The notes: generated by a model from the letters alone, not told the origin. Numbered from the stretch's first letter, positions 16,854-27,191 are shown. The stretch is DNA of 64,000 nt from Pedobacter terrae (GCF_900100705.1 NZ_FNCH01000011.1:1-64000), one strand, 5' to 3'. A program made the numbers and translations.

Positions 16854-17186
16854 TTAAGCTGCAATCACTTCTGCAACCTCTTCGGCAGAAATATCACTAT
16901 GTGATGCTTCTAATATACAATCTCCATTTTTAATCAACAAAATCTGAGGTGATTGGTGTGCTACCTGAAATACTTCTGCAATCTGATTAGAAATATCACG
17001 ATAGCTGATTAAATCCAAAAAGTAAAGTTTTGTTTCTGCCGGAATAACATCCCAATCAAATTCGAAATTCCTTTTAGCCATTAAACTAATTGAACAACGC
17101 GTGCTGTGTTTAAAAATAAGACTAAAACCGCTTGCATTCTTGATGTCGTCAAGCTGTTCTACTGAAGTTAAGTTAACCCAAGTCAT
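16854..17186 (-). CDS. ytxJ: YtxJ-like monothiol bacilliredoxin family protein
   Basis: This 110-residue thioredoxin-fold protein matches the YtxJ/DUF2847 family, linked to bacillithiol redox systems. The motif KHSTRCSIS carries a single active-site cysteine (C32), where bacilliredoxins attack mixed disulfides. HQSPQILLI supplies the cis-proline region, and the short C-terminal helix is acidic. Bacillithiol occurs in several Bacteroidota, so the assignment fits the taxon, although no bacillithiol biosynthesis gene lies in this window. A 40-codon lipoprotein gene and ribH lie upstream on the same strand. Confidence 0.88.
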   Translation of the reverse strand: MTWVNLTSVEQLDDIKNASGFSLIFKHSTRCSISLMAKRNFEFDWDVIPAETKLYFLDLISYRDISNQIAEVFQVAHQSPQILLIKNGDCILEASHSDISAEEVAEVIAA

Positions 17187-17269
17187 GATATTTATGATAT
17201 TATTTACAGAGTAACAATTGCAGTTAAATAAAGTTCTGCAAATGACCTGAAAATGAAAAATGAGGTAGC

Positions 17270-17392
17270 TTAGTTTCTTCTGTGTCTTCCTTCAGGATAA
17301 GATCCGTAAGCCGGGCAAAGTTTAGAAGAACAAGATTCTAAAATGGTAATGGTGCAAAACACCGCCAATAATAAAATGGCTACTTTTTTCAT
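17270..17392 (-). CDS. 40-residue Cys-lipoprotein with CPAYG motif
   Basis: A 40-codon frame begins MKKVAILLLAVF and has a lipobox LESC with the acceptor cysteine at residue 21. The mature peptide is only about 20 residues: CSSKLCPAYG, then SYPEGRHRRN. A second cysteine sits in CPAYG. The composition (signal, lipobox, tiny basic tail) is that of a real exported lipopeptide rather than a random frame. Similar very short CPAY-type lipoproteins are, to my memory, common in this order, but no function is known to me. It lies between ytxJ and ribH on the same strand. Confidence 0.75.
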   Translation of the reverse strand: MKKVAILLLAVFCTITILESCSSKLCPAYGSYPEGRHRRN

Positions 17393-17502
17393 TTGTTTAA
17401 ATTTGTTTGAATGGTAATGAAGCGATCATGAAATAGCCATGATATTTCACTGGTCCGGTGAATTTAAACCGCTAAGTTACAAATAATTATTAAACTGCAA
17501 GT

Positions 17503-17994
17503 TTAAATTTGAGCAGAAAAATCAGCCATTTTAATTGCTGTAATTGCAGCTTCATCACCTTTATTACCATGTTTTCCACCTGCACGGTCTTGGGCCTGCT
17601 CGAGGTTATTGGTAGTTAAAACCCCGAAGATAACCGGTTTGCTGTATTTGATGCCAACATTGGTTATTCCCTGCGCTACCGCATCACAAATAAAATCGAA
17701 ATGTTTCGTGTCGCCCTGAATTACGCAACCTAAGCAGATTACGGCATCTATATCACTTCTTTTGCTCAATAAAATTTCTGCACCACCTGTTAATTCGAAA
17801 CTTCCCGGCACGGGTAAGGAAATTATATTTTCTTCGGCAACGCCATTGGCTAACAGGGTTTTTAATGCACCATTGTATAATGCACCGGTAATTTCGGCAT
17901 TCCACTCGGCTACAATAATCCCGAATTTATAGTTTGCACCGCTAGGAACTGTAGTGTGAGAGAAATCAGATAGATTTTTTAATTGTGTTGACAT
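17503..17994 (-). CDS. ribH: 6,7-dimethyl-8-ribityllumazine synthase
   Basis: Lumazine synthase condenses 5-amino-6-ribitylaminouracil with dihydroxybutanone phosphate in the penultimate step of riboflavin synthesis. Visible signatures are [31 protein letters not shown], the [13 protein letters not shown] loop with its catalytic His, and [24 protein letters not shown]. The 163-residue length is standard. A TAnnTTTG box on the minus strand (17999-18006) ends 4 nt before the ATG, so the mRNA may be leaderless. No other rib genes or FMN riboswitch are seen here. Confidence 0.96.
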   Translation of the reverse strand: MSTQLKNLSDFSHTTVPSGANYKFGIIVAEWNAEITGALYNGALKTLLANGVAEENIISLPVPGSFELTGGAEILLSKRSDIDAVICLGCVIQGDTKHFDFICDAVAQGITNVGIKYSKPVIFGVLTTNNLEQAQDRAGGKHGNKGDEAAITAIKMADFSAQI

Positions 17995-17998
17995 GGCG

Positions 17999-18006
17999 CA
18001 AAGATA
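17999..18006 (-). promoter_or_regulatory. -7 box abutting ribH start
   Basis: Minus-strand TATCTTTG fits TAnnTTTG and ends 4 nt before the ribH ATG. No clear -33 TTG is present. Confidence 0.45.
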
Positions 18007-18157
18007 ATGTTATGCTTTGAATGTTAAAAACGTTAATGTTTGTGGCTTGCAACATTTAATCTGGTTATCGTTAGATTAGCATCATAATCAGATAAAATTT
18101 TAACAGGTTATGGAATTTTTGAGTTTTGCCCATCTATATTAAAATACAATTCATCTT

Positions 18158-21100
18158 ATGAATATATCATTACGTATCTCCGCTTTACTTCTTTTTACCT
18201 TTTTGTTTTCCTTCGATGTTGCTGCGCAGCATAAATATACGCTGGCAGATTTCTATAAGGCGGATTCAATTGCCAACCAGGCCAAACCAAAAGATGCGCT
18301 TGCTTTGATTAAAAAAATAAATAAGCAGGCCCGTCAAACCCATAATTTACCTTTGTTCGTTAAATCGGTTATTTACCGCATGATGTTTCAAAGTTACCTG
18401 GAAGAAAATGCCTTTGATCAGATTTTGGTCGATTTACGCGAAGATATTAATACTGCCAAACAGCCTGAGAAAAGCATTTTACAGTCACTTTTAGCTGAGA
18501 CTTATTGGAATTACCTGCAACAGAACCGCTGGCAGATTAACCAAGGTACGCAGGTACAAGGCGATATTGGAGATAATATTAAAACCTGGAGCATCAAAAA
18601 ACTAAATGATGAAACCGTAAAATATTACTTGTTATCATTAAAAGAGCATCAAATTTTACAACAGATAAAAGTAGACACTTTAGATGCAGTTTTGGCTGGA
18701 GATAAAACATACAGAAGTTTTAGGCCTACATTATACGATCTGCTGGCTCACCGCGCCATCGATGTTTTTAGTAATACACAGATAGGCCTTACCCAATATG
18801 ATGATCAATTAACTGATATGAGCAATGTTAATTGGTTTGGAGACAGGAAGACATTTTTAAATATTCCAGTACCTATCGACAGTACTTCATTTAAAACGCA
18901 GGCGCTGCAGCTGTTTCAAAATCTGATCAGATTCCATCAGAACGGCGGCAATTCTTCGGCACTGGCAGATGTAGATTTAAAACGGTTAAAGTTTATACAA
19001 CAGCATTTTACCGGCGACAGTCAGGAATTATATTATAACGCTTTGAGCCAGTTGGCTGAAGAAAGTACACAAAGCGAAGTTTTTGCTGATATTTTGTACG
19101 AACAGGCCGTTATACATAAAAATGCACAATTGCCTGTTGATTCCAATAAACAAAACCTGATCAAGGCAGTTGCTTTGGCCGAAAAAGCAATAAAAAATTT
19201 TCCGAAAAGCATTGGAGCAAAGAATGCCAGGCATTTAATTGAAGAGATAAAAAGTAGTAGTTTTTTGGTCAAAGTAAAAGAATTTGGACTGCCCGATCAA
19301 CCTAGCCAATTATATCTATCTTACAAAAATACCGATACCGTACAGTTGAGTCTGTACCATGCGCCCGACTTTAAAAATGAATATGAACAATTTAATAACA
19401 GGGCCGATTTTTTAGCTTTTTTAAGAAAGAATAAGGCAACTAAACAGTGGGTCATTGCTGTTCCCAAAACCAACGATTATCAAACCCACAGTTTGATAGA
19501 TAAAATGGAGGGATTGCCTTTTGGAAGTTATACTTTGATTGCACAGACCATTAACCGGGAACAGACCGATACCATTTATAGCAATATTAATTTTAAGGTT
19601 ACGGCAATGGCGGTAATCAATAGGCGCAATATTGCAAAACACGAATATTTTGTGAGCCAGTTGAATAACGGTGCACCTTTAAAAAATGTTAAAATTCAAC
19701 AACGCAGATATGATTACAGTACCCGAAAGTTTGTTAATGGTGTTTTGATTATAACCAATGATAAAGGTTATGCCAGTACACCTGAAACGGACAGTAATAT
19801 GTCTCAGGCAGTAGTTACATTCGGAAAAGACGAATTAAAATTAAACATCAACAATTATAATAGCTACCAGGATGACAAAGATGAGGAAGAGGAACGGGTA
19901 ATTCTTTTTGCCGACAGGCCCATCTACCGCCCTGGGCAAACCATTTATTATAAAGGTTTATGTCTGAATATCCTGAACGGAAAAAATAAAATTGCCGTAA
20001 ATAAGGCCGTTGATATTTCCTTTAATGATGCCAATGGAAAAGAGATTACCAAAACGAAGTTGGTGAGTAATGATTACGGTACATTTCAAGGCTCTTTTGC
20101 CATTCCAATGGGTATATTAAACGGTCAGATGGAAATTGAAACAGAATATGGGCGTATTGCTATACAGGTTGAAGAATATAAACGGCCTACTTTCGAAGTG
20201 GTTTTTGATAAACCCAATAAACATTATAAACTGAATGATAGCATTAAAGTATCCGCTAAGGCCAGTTCTTTTTCGGGCTATTCTGTAAGTAACGCTAAGG
20301 TAAATTATAAAGTTTTTAGGAACCTGATATATGATTACAGGCTTAGCTATGGGCAACGGAACGCAATTTATGGTTCTGGGATGAATGCTCCAAGAAAACA
20401 GGTAGCTATTGGTAAAACGAATACTAAAGCAGATGGTAAATTTGAGATTACTTTTTTTGCAAGCGCTACCGATATCAATGCGAATTATAGCTACGAAATT
20501 GTGGCCGATGTCACGGATTTGAATGGAGAAACCCGCTCGAAAACGATCAACCTAACTGTAGGGAAGAAAGACATTATGCTTAACATCAGTACCGAACAAG
20601 TGGTGTATTTGAGCAACAAAGCAGATAGCATCTCATTTTCGGTTACCAATTTAAATCATGAACCCATTAAAGCCGATGTCAAAGCAGAATGGAGTTTATT
20701 GCAAGCGCCATCCAGGTTGATGAACAAAAGCCCGTTTTATGCTGAAAACTATGCCATGAGTAAGGAAGATTTTATCAAAAACTTTCCTCATGACGATTAT
20801 GATAATGAACTTGAAGTAGCCAAATGGCCGGTAAAATCTGTTGAATTTAAACAGAACCTGAGTGCCAAAAATGGCCTTGGAAATTTAACTTTCAGCAAGA
20901 AAGACCTGAAGCCAGGTTATTATAAAATCAGCTTAACGGCTGTAAATGGACAAAGTGATACGGTTAAACTGGATAAATACCTGGTGATTTATCATGAAGC
21001 GCCAGCAGTAATACAATCAAACATCGAATGGATTACACCAGAAGTTACGGTGATCAAACCAAACGAAAGCGCTGTATTCCGTTTGGCAGGTTTGGCAGAG

Positions 21101-24100
21101 AACAGCAAGGCTTATTACGAAGTTTACTATCGCGATAGCATAGCCGAAAAAGTGTGGATCAATTTATCGCCGAAACAGACCATTGTTAAAATTCAACCAA
21201 AAGCCAATTACGAGGATGGTTTTGCCGTGCAGTTTACCATGGTACATCAGGGTACTGTCTACAACTCCATGCAGCAGGTTAAAATTGTTGATCCGCAGAA
21301 AGAACTGAACATCCGCTTTTTAACCTTTCGTAATAAATTACAGCCAGGTGAAAAGGAAAGCTGGAAATTGCAGATCAGCAATAGCAACGGAGAAAAACAA
21401 ATGGCCGAAATGGTGGCCACACTCTACGATGCAAGTTTAGACGATCTTAAGCAAATGGACTGGAACACGAATCTGCAAAACAGTTTTAATTATGGTCTTT
21501 ATAACTGGAATTTTAATGTAAATAATGTGGCTAACCCAGGTTACCTCTGGTTTTTAAGACGGGGTAGCGATTATGGCGTGATTACCCGGGGCTACGAAAA
21601 CCTTAATCTGTTTGGTTATAACTATTATGGTGGATACAACTCGGGTTACCGGAACTACATTAGCAATTTACAAAGAGCTAAACGAAAAGGCTTATCTCCG
21701 GAAGCGGTAAAAAAACTCGCGGAGTTAGAACATGGTAAATTAATTTATGGGGTGGTGTTTGATCATCAGGGCGAAATACTCCCGGGCGTACAGGTTAGTA
21801 TAGGTAAAAAGGTAACCACCACCAATGTTTTTGGTATTTATACCATCGATGGCAAAGCTGGGGAAACACTTCATTTTTCTTATATCGGCTATAAAAACTA
21901 TGCTATAAAAATAGGCAGTAAAAAGCGTGTTGATGCAACGCTGAAAGAAGACGGTACGGTTTTAAGAGAGGTAGTAGTTACTGGATACGGAGCACAAAAA
22001 AAGCAAAATATGACTGGTTCGGTTGTTCAGATTAGAGGGATGTCAACTTTGCAGGGGAGGGCTGCCGGATTAAGTGTCGCGGCCCCAGCCGTTGAAAAGC
22101 TAAAAGAAGAAGCCGTTGCGGTAGATGATACTGGGACATATGATTTCGTAAGCATTAACAGTTACGATCCTAAAACAGGTTTAGAGATTATAAACGGTAA
22201 GCCTGTTATCAAAAAAACAAATATCACAGCGCGAACCAACTTTAATGAACTTGCATTTTTCTATCCGCAGTTGTTAACTGATGCAAAGGGCGAAATCAAG
22301 ATCGAATTTACCATCCCCCAAAGTTTAACCCGCTATAAAATGATGGGTTTTGCACATACCAAAGATTTAAAAACGGCATCTATTACTAATGAATTGGTTA
22401 CCCAGAAACAATTGGCCATAGCCATAAATGCCCCACGCTTTTTCAGAGAAGGAGATACGATTTTATTAAGTGCCAAGCTGAATAACCTTGCTGGTAAAAA
22501 ACTGGTTGGCAATGCCAGTTTAGGACTTACCGATGCCTTAACGGGAAAACCGGTCCAAATTTTTGAGGCAAATGAAAAGTCGGAAAAAACTTTTGAAGTG
22601 GATGATGCAGGCAATACTGTTTTAAAATGGGCATTAATTATCCCATCAGGAATTAGTGCCATTACCTATAAAGTTTTGGCCCAAAGTGGCAAATTTAGCG
22701 ATGGCGAAGAAAATACCATTCCGGTTTTGGCAAATGCCATGTTGGTTACCGAAAGTATGCCGATAAATGTGCGTGGCAACATCACCAAAACTTTTGATTT
22801 TGAGAAACTCGAGAAATCAGGCGCTTCAAAAACTTTACGCAACCAAAGTTTAACTTTCGAGTTTACCTCCAATCCGGTTTGGTATGCGGTGCAGGCCTTA
22901 CCTTACTTGATGGAATATCCGTACGAGTGTGCGGAGCAAACTTTTAGCCGCTTTTATGCCAATAGTTTTGCGACAGGGATCATTAACTCCTCGCCAAAAA
23001 TTAAAAAGGTTTTTGAACAATGGAAAAATACCAATAATGGCGAAGCATTGTTATCGAATCTGGAGAAAAACCAGGAATTGAAATCGATTTTGTTAGAAGA
23101 AACGCCCTGGGTGCGCAATGCAAATAATGAAAGCGAACGTAAAAAACGTTTGGCTACACTTTTCGATTTAAACAGAATGACTTATGAGTTGAAAAACAAT
23201 TTCGAAAAGTTAGAAAAAATGCAGTTTAATAACGGTGCTTTCCCATGGTTTAATGGAATGCAGGAAGATCGTTATATTACTCAACACATTGTTTTGGGCA
23301 TGGGCCAGTTAAAAAAGCTAAAACTGATCGACGAAAAAGCTTATCCAAATTTTAATGCCATGCTTAATAAAGCCATTATTTATCTTGATGCAGCATTGGT
23401 ACAAGATTATAAAAATGAAGTGAAAGGAAAACATTTTGCTTATTTGCCGCTACATTACTTATTCGCCAGAAGTTATACCGATCAAAAAAATACCAGTGCC
23501 GATTTTGTGAAGGCCAAAGATTTTTACCTCAAAAAATTAGTTGCCGAATGGAAAACCTTTGATACTTACCAACTGGCGCAAGCAGCTTTGGTTTTAAGTA
23601 GAAACGGCAATAATGTGGAGGCAAAAAAGATCATCAACCTGTTAAGTCAAACCGCACAACAAAATGATGAAATAGGCATGTACTGGGCTACCAATAAAGC
23701 TGGTTGGTGGTGGTACCAAAGTCCGATTGAAACACAGGCTTCGGTGATAGAGGCTTTTGATGAGGTAGCCAATGATACCAAAGCGGTAGAAGAAATGAAA
23801 ATCTGGTTGCTTAAAAATAAACAAACCAACGATTGGAAAACGACCAAAGCTACTGTTGCGGCCTGTTATGCTTTATTAATGAAAGGTACCGATTTGTTAA
23901 CCGAAAATAATGAACCAGAAATTACCATTGGTGGTCAGAAATTAGTGGAGCTGCAGCAACCCAATGCTACAAAAGAGGCCGGAACCGGTTATCAGAAAGT
24001 AAGCATTTCGGGCGCTAATGTTAAACCTGAGATGGGACAGGTAGAGGTTAAAAATAATAACCAAACCATAGCCTGGGGTGCCTTATACTGGCAATATTTT

Positions 24101-24553
24101 GAGCAATTGGATAAAATCACATCGGCCAATACCGGGGTCAAAATTAAAAAACAATTATTTATTCAGAAAGCCAGCGATAAAGGTGATGTGCTTACGGCGC
24201 TTACCACCAGCAACGTTTTGGCACCAGGTGATTTGCTGAAAGTGCGCATAGAAATTTACTGTGATCGGGATATGGAATACATCCATTTGAAAGATATGCG
24301 TTCATCGGGTTTCGAGCCCGTAAATGTGATCTCCCAATATAAATATCAGGATGGTTTGGGTTATTATGAAAGCACTAAAGATGCTTCAACCAATTTCTTT
24401 ATCAGTTACATGCCAAAAGGAACTTATGTGTTCGAATATCCGTTAAGGGTTACGCATGCCGGCAATTTTTCGAATGGGATTACCAGTTTGCAAAGCATGT
24501 ATGCGCCAGAGTTTACGACGCATTCGGCCGGGATCAGGGTAAGTGTAAAGTAA
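18158..24553 (+). CDS. bacterial alpha-2-macroglobulin family protein with embedded carboxypeptidase-regulatory/TonB-plug-like segment
   Basis: This 2131-residue exported protein begins with a signal peptide (residues about 1-24, ending VAAQ). Macroglobulin domains follow, with ADRPIYRPGQTIYYKG at about 580-600 as the MG2 signature. The alpha-2-macroglobulin core lies at about 1380-1900 and contains the thioester motif CAEQ, C1591 to Q1594 (YPYECAEQTFSRF). Unusually, residues about 1190-1265 form a carboxypeptidase-regulatory-like domain (GVVFDHQGEILPGVQVSIG). VVVTGYGAQKKQNMTGSV at about 1272-1289 is the signature that normally leads into the plug of SusC-type TonB receptors. Such proteins trap proteases in the periplasm; the inserted segment suggests an outer-membrane or secretin-like partner. 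Confidence 0.92.
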   Translation: MNISLRISALLLFTFLFSFDVAAQHKYTLADFYKADSIANQAKPKDALALIKKINKQARQTHNLPLFVKSVIYRMMFQSYLEENAFDQILVDLREDINTAKQPEKSILQSLLAETYWNYLQQNRWQINQGTQVQGDIGDNIKTWSIKKLNDETVKYYLLSLKEHQILQQIKVDTLDAVLAGDKTYRSFRPTLYDLLAHRAIDVFSNTQIGLTQYDDQLTDMSNVNWFGDRKTFLNIPVPIDSTSFKTQALQLFQNLIRFHQNGGNSSALADVDLKRLKFIQQHFTGDSQELYYNALSQLAEESTQSEVFADILYEQAVIHKNAQLPVDSNKQNLIKAVALAEKAIKNFPKSIGAKNARHLIEEIKSSSFLVKVKEFGLPDQPSQLYLSYKNTDTVQLSLYHAPDFKNEYEQFNNRADFLAFLRKNKATKQWVIAVPKTNDYQTHSLIDKMEGLPFGSYTLIAQTINREQTDTIYSNINFKVTAMAVINRRNIAKHEYFVSQLNNGAPLKNVKIQQRRYDYSTRKFVNGVLIITNDKGYASTPETDSNMSQAVVTFGKDELKLNINNYNSYQDDKDEEEERVILFADRPIYRPGQTIYYKGLCLNILNGKNKIAVNKAVDISFNDANGKEITKTKLVSNDYGTFQGSFAIPMGILNGQMEIETEYGRIAIQVEEYKRPTFEVVFDKPNKHYKLNDSIKVSAKASSFSGYSVSNAKVNYKVFRNLIYDYRLSYGQRNAIYGSGMNAPRKQVAIGKTNTKADGKFEITFFASATDINANYSYEIVADVTDLNGETRSKTINLTVGKKDIMLNISTEQVVYLSNKADSISFSVTNLNHEPIKADVKAEWSLLQAPSRLMNKSPFYAENYAMSKEDFIKNFPHDDYDNELEVAKWPVKSVEFKQNLSAKNGLGNLTFSKKDLKPGYYKISLTAVNGQSDTVKLDKYLVIYHEAPAVIQSNIEWITPEVTVIKPNESAVFRLAGLAENSKAYYEVYYRDSIAEKVWINLSPKQTIVKIQPKANYEDGFAVQFTMVHQGTVYNSMQQVKIVDPQKELNIRFLTFRNKLQPGEKESWKLQISNSNGEKQMAEMVATLYDASLDDLKQMDWNTNLQNSFNYGLYNWNFNVNNVANPGYLWFLRRGSDYGVITRGYENLNLFGYNYYGGYNSGYRNYISNLQRAKRKGLSPEAVKKLAELEHGKLIYGVVFDHQGEILPGVQVSIGKKVTTTNVFGIYTIDGKAGETLHFSYIGYKNYAIKIGSKKRVDATLKEDGTVLREVVVTGYGAQKKQNMTGSVVQIRGMSTLQGRAAGLSVAAPAVEKLKEEAVAVDDTGTYDFVSINSYDPKTGLEIINGKPVIKKTNITARTNFNELAFFYPQLLTDAKGEIKIEFTIPQSLTRYKMMGFAHTKDLKTASITNELVTQKQLAIAINAPRFFREGDTILLSAKLNNLAGKKLVGNASLGLTDALTGKPVQIFEANEKSEKTFEVDDAGNTVLKWALIIPSGISAITYKVLAQSGKFSDGEENTIPVLANAMLVTESMPINVRGNITKTFDFEKLEKSGASKTLRNQSLTFEFTSNPVWYAVQALPYLMEYPYECAEQTFSRFYANSFATGIINSSPKIKKVFEQWKNTNNGEALLSNLEKNQELKSILLEETPWVRNANNESERKKRLATLFDLNRMTYELKNNFEKLEKMQFNNGAFPWFNGMQEDRYITQHIVLGMGQLKKLKLIDEKAYPNFNAMLNKAIIYLDAALVQDYKNEVKGKHFAYLPLHYLFARSYTDQKNTSADFVKAKDFYLKKLVAEWKTFDTYQLAQAALVLSRNGNNVEAKKIINLLSQTAQQNDEIGMYWATNKAGWWWYQSPIETQASVIEAFDEVANDTKAVEEMKIWLLKNKQTNDWKTTKATVAACYALLMKGTDLLTENNEPEITIGGQKLVELQQPNATKEAGTGYQKVSISGANVKPEMGQVEVKNNNQTIAWGALYWQYFEQLDKITSANTGVKIKKQLFIQKASDKGDVLTALTTSNVLAPGDLLKVRIEIYCDRDMEYIHLKDMRSSGFEPVNVISQYKYQDGLGYYESTKDASTNFFISYMPKGTYVFEYPLRVTHAGNFSNGITSLQSMYAPEFTTHSAGIRVSVK

Positions 24554-24600
24554 ATGGTTTACAAACCTACAATTACTTAGATGGCTTAGGGTGTCAGTTT

Positions 24601-24777
24601 TTTTGGAAAGCAGGGTTCGGCGCACTTGGGTTGTAACAGTCCTGCTATCCGCTTCAAAGCCTTGGTTCGTGCCTTACCTTCGGGTTTTACGCTACTATCA
24701 GGTTTACTTAACCATGGTTCTGCATTTCATATCACTGTTCAATACCTGCAGATTTCAAAAACCTGCTAGGTTTAAAT
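24601..24777 (+). repeat. dispersed repeat block
   Basis: The block contains CAGTCCTGCTATCCGCTT, GGTTCGTGCC and TATCAGGTTTA, words shared with the repeats at 223-1340, 6171-6254 and 31629-31700. It ends with AAACCTGCTAGGTTT, a short palindrome. It fills the gap between the convergent alpha-2-macroglobulin and LytTR genes. No gene is seen. Confidence 0.6.
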
Positions 24778-24781
24778 AGCA

Positions 24782-25456
24782 TTACGTAAGTTGAATGCCG
24801 CCATAAGTAGCACCAATGGGAATAATTTTTTCTCCAATCCAAATTTGGCTGCGGTCAAATTTGGATATTTTGTTTTTAGCTACAATGAATGCACGGTGGC
24901 AACGGATAAAATCTGTCTTTGGTAACAATTCAGCCAGGTCGTTGATGGTGATGCGTGAGCTTAGTAATTTGCTTTGAAGCCGGATTTGGGTATAATTACC
25001 CGAAGCTTCGATATATAGAATTTCATCAAGTGCTACTTTTACCTGTTCGTAACCATCTTTTACAAAGATATGGCCCGTTTTTATGTCTGGTTTTCCGTTT
25101 CGCAGGTTAAACAGTTCGTGTGCTTTATTACATGCTTTTAAAAAGCGAGAAAGCGAAAAGGGTTTTAACAGGTAATCAATTGCATCAAGTTCAAAACTTT
25201 GTACCGCATGTTCGGTATAGGCGGTAGTAAAAACAACCATTGGTGGCTTGCTCAGGCTTTTTAAAAAATCGATTCCGCTGATATCGGGCATTTTAATGTC
25301 CAGAAAAATCAGGTCAACTTTGTTGTGTTGTAGATAAGTGATGGCTGCAAAAGCATCGGTAAAGGTTTCCTGCAAAATAATAAACGGAACTTTTGAGGCA
25401 TGCGATTTTATAATCTCTAATGCAATCGGTTCATCATCTATAGCAATGGCAATCAT
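24782..25456 (-). CDS. LytTR family response regulator
   Basis: This 224-residue regulator has an N-terminal receiver domain with the acidic pair in IDDEP, phosphoacceptor D53 in FLDIKMP, and the conserved K98 in LLKPF. The C-terminal LytTR DNA-binding domain (about 125-224) carries DEILYIEASGNYTQIRL and FIRCHRAFIVAKNKI. It lies about 200 bp downstream of a LytS-type histidine kinase on the same strand and is its probable partner. In this phylum such pairs often control envelope or carbohydrate genes; the targets are unknown. Confidence 0.94.
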   Translation of the reverse strand: MIAIAIDDEPIALEIIKSHASKVPFIILQETFTDAFAAITYLQHNKVDLIFLDIKMPDISGIDFLKSLSKPPMVVFTTAYTEHAVQSFELDAIDYLLKPFSLSRFLKACNKAHELFNLRNGKPDIKTGHIFVKDGYEQVKVALDEILYIEASGNYTQIRLQSKLLSSRITINDLAELLPKTDFIRCHRAFIVAKNKISKFDRSQIWIGEKIIPIGATYGGIQLT

Positions 25457-25491
25457 TTTTTATTTTGTCTATTTTGTTCTTTACACGTAAT

Positions 25492-25575
25492 CGTCATCTC
25501 GACTGAAGTGAAACGAAATGGAGAGATCTGCTGATATAGATTTCTCGGCTTCGTTGCACTGCGCTCGAAATGACG
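25492..25575. repeat. palindromic intergenic repeat (REP-like), copy 2
   Basis: It starts CGTCATCTCGACTGAAG and ends CTCGAAATGACG, with inner GAGAGATCT and AGATTTCTCGG words complementary. The 84-bp element is a diverged copy of 12987-13085. It sits in the kinase-regulator gap, where its hairpin would lie in any shared mRNA. Confidence 0.85.
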
Positions 25576-25652
25576 CCATCTCAAGATCAATAATAAGAAT
25601 TTTTATAAATACATTATCTTTTACTGATATTTCTGCTTTTAGTTTATATAGA

Positions 25653-27191
25653 CTAATCCAGCTGCAAAGTTAAATGAACAAAAAACTCATTGGCACTTTC
25701 GCGGATAATTAATTCATGTTTTCCATAATAGAGTAACGATAAACGTTGTTTAACATTTTCAAGTCCAATACCGCTTTTCAATTTCTCGGGATCGTGATCT
25801 GCCTTGATATAAATGCTGTTGCTTACATCAAAATATAAAGTACTTTCTTTAGTTTGAAGTGTAATTTTAATGTACGAAGGTTGTTGTAAACTAATCCCAT
25901 GTTTAAATGCATTTTCGATAAACGGGATCAACAACATTGGCGTAATCTGCAAATTGTTTAATTGTTCTTCAATATGGGTGTCAATTCTGATATCGGCAGA
26001 ACGTGAAGTGCGGAGTTTTTGTAAATCGATATAATTGTTGAGGTATTCTACCTCCCGGGTCAGCGAAATTTTGTCCTGTGTATTTTCGTGGAGCATAAAA
26101 CGCATCATGTCGCCCAGTTTTTGAATCCCCTCGCCGGTTCTTTCTGCATTTTCCTGTAAAGCAGTTCCATATAGTGTATTTAATGCATTAAATAAAAAGT
26201 GTGGGTTGATCTGCGACTTTAAAAAATTCAGGTTGGCATCCGATTTACCTAACTCTGTTTTCAGCATCTGGATTTCGCTGAGTTTTTCAAATTTATGCTT
26301 GTAAATATACCAGGCAGATGGTGTGGTGATACAGATTAAACAAATAATATTTAAGACCAAGGTAACTGGTATAACTTCGCCATTGCGCATAAAAGGGATC
26401 AGGATAATCAGCAATAGAATGGAAATGATTATGGTTAAACCTACATTTCCCCAAAAATACCGGCCAAAACCCTTAAAGTTTTTACGAAGATTTGGAATGA
26501 TATAATAAATGGCACAGAAGGCGAAGAAAATATTTACAGGTGGTACCAGTAACCAAACGATCAATATTTCATAATCTATTTTTAACGAGATTACTGCAGC
26601 AAATACCAGGAGCGAAATTAGCCAGATTTTAGTGGTCACAAATATCTCTGAAATAATATTTTTGTTATAGCGCTTTAGAAAATTGATTCTATTAAAAAGT
26701 GCCATGCCACCCTCATTAAAATAGGCGTAAGTATTAAAAAGCAAGTAAAGAAAAAAGATATAAGTAAAGGCTTCACCAAAAAACATATCGTAAGCTTTAT
26801 CTATATCATCAAATTCTACTATCCTGTACGCTTGCGTATAAGTATTGGCCACCATCCAGGTGATAATAGAAAATGCAGTAACAGCAACGGTCATGATTAG
26901 ATTCATTGTAACGTTACGGCCTTTTGCCAGTTGAGGCATGGAAACAAAATTGAAAAGCAAAAAACTGAAATAGATAATACTGATCTTAAATATTTCAGGA
27001 AGAAAGAAGTTCGCCATAATGCTATATTCGACCGAACTTTCAGAAAAACGGTAAGACCCGCCCGAACCATAAGTGGTTTGTGTGCAAATGCTGATTAAAG
27101 CAAGGATGAATAATGTTGTAGAAATCCAAAACTCAAGTTGGTTGATATTTCTAGATTTGATAGCAGTTGAATGACCTGAAAGGATTTCCAT
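25653..27191 (-). CDS. LytS-type sensor histidine kinase
   Basis: This 512-residue kinase has about eight N-terminal membrane segments (about 25-300) followed by the His_kinase domain of the LytS/YehU group. SQINPHFLFNALNTL carries phosphoacceptor H331. The ATPase domain shows the N-box PFIENAFKHGIS and the short glycine box SGIGLENVKQRL. No PAS or HAMP domain is visible, so sensing is probably by the membrane region. The LytTR regulator downstream is the likely partner. The upstream region, divergent from the ArsC-like gene, carries dispersed hairpins. Confidence 0.92.
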   Translation of the reverse strand: MEILSGHSTAIKSRNINQLEFWISTTLFILALISICTQTTYGSGGSYRFSESSVEYSIMANFFLPEIFKISIIYFSFLLFNFVSMPQLAKGRNVTMNLIMTVAVTAFSIITWMVANTYTQAYRIVEFDDIDKAYDMFFGEAFTYIFFLYLLFNTYAYFNEGGMALFNRINFLKRYNKNIISEIFVTTKIWLISLLVFAAVISLKIDYEILIVWLLVPPVNIFFAFCAIYYIIPNLRKNFKGFGRYFWGNVGLTIIISILLLIILIPFMRNGEVIPVTLVLNIICLICITTPSAWYIYKHKFEKLSEIQMLKTELGKSDANLNFLKSQINPHFLFNALNTLYGTALQENAERTGEGIQKLGDMMRFMLHENTQDKISLTREVEYLNNYIDLQKLRTSRSADIRIDTHIEEQLNNLQITPMLLIPFIENAFKHGISLQQPSYIKITLQTKESTLYFDVSNSIYIKADHDPEKLKSGIGLENVKQRLSLLYYGKHELIIRESANEFFVHLTLQLD

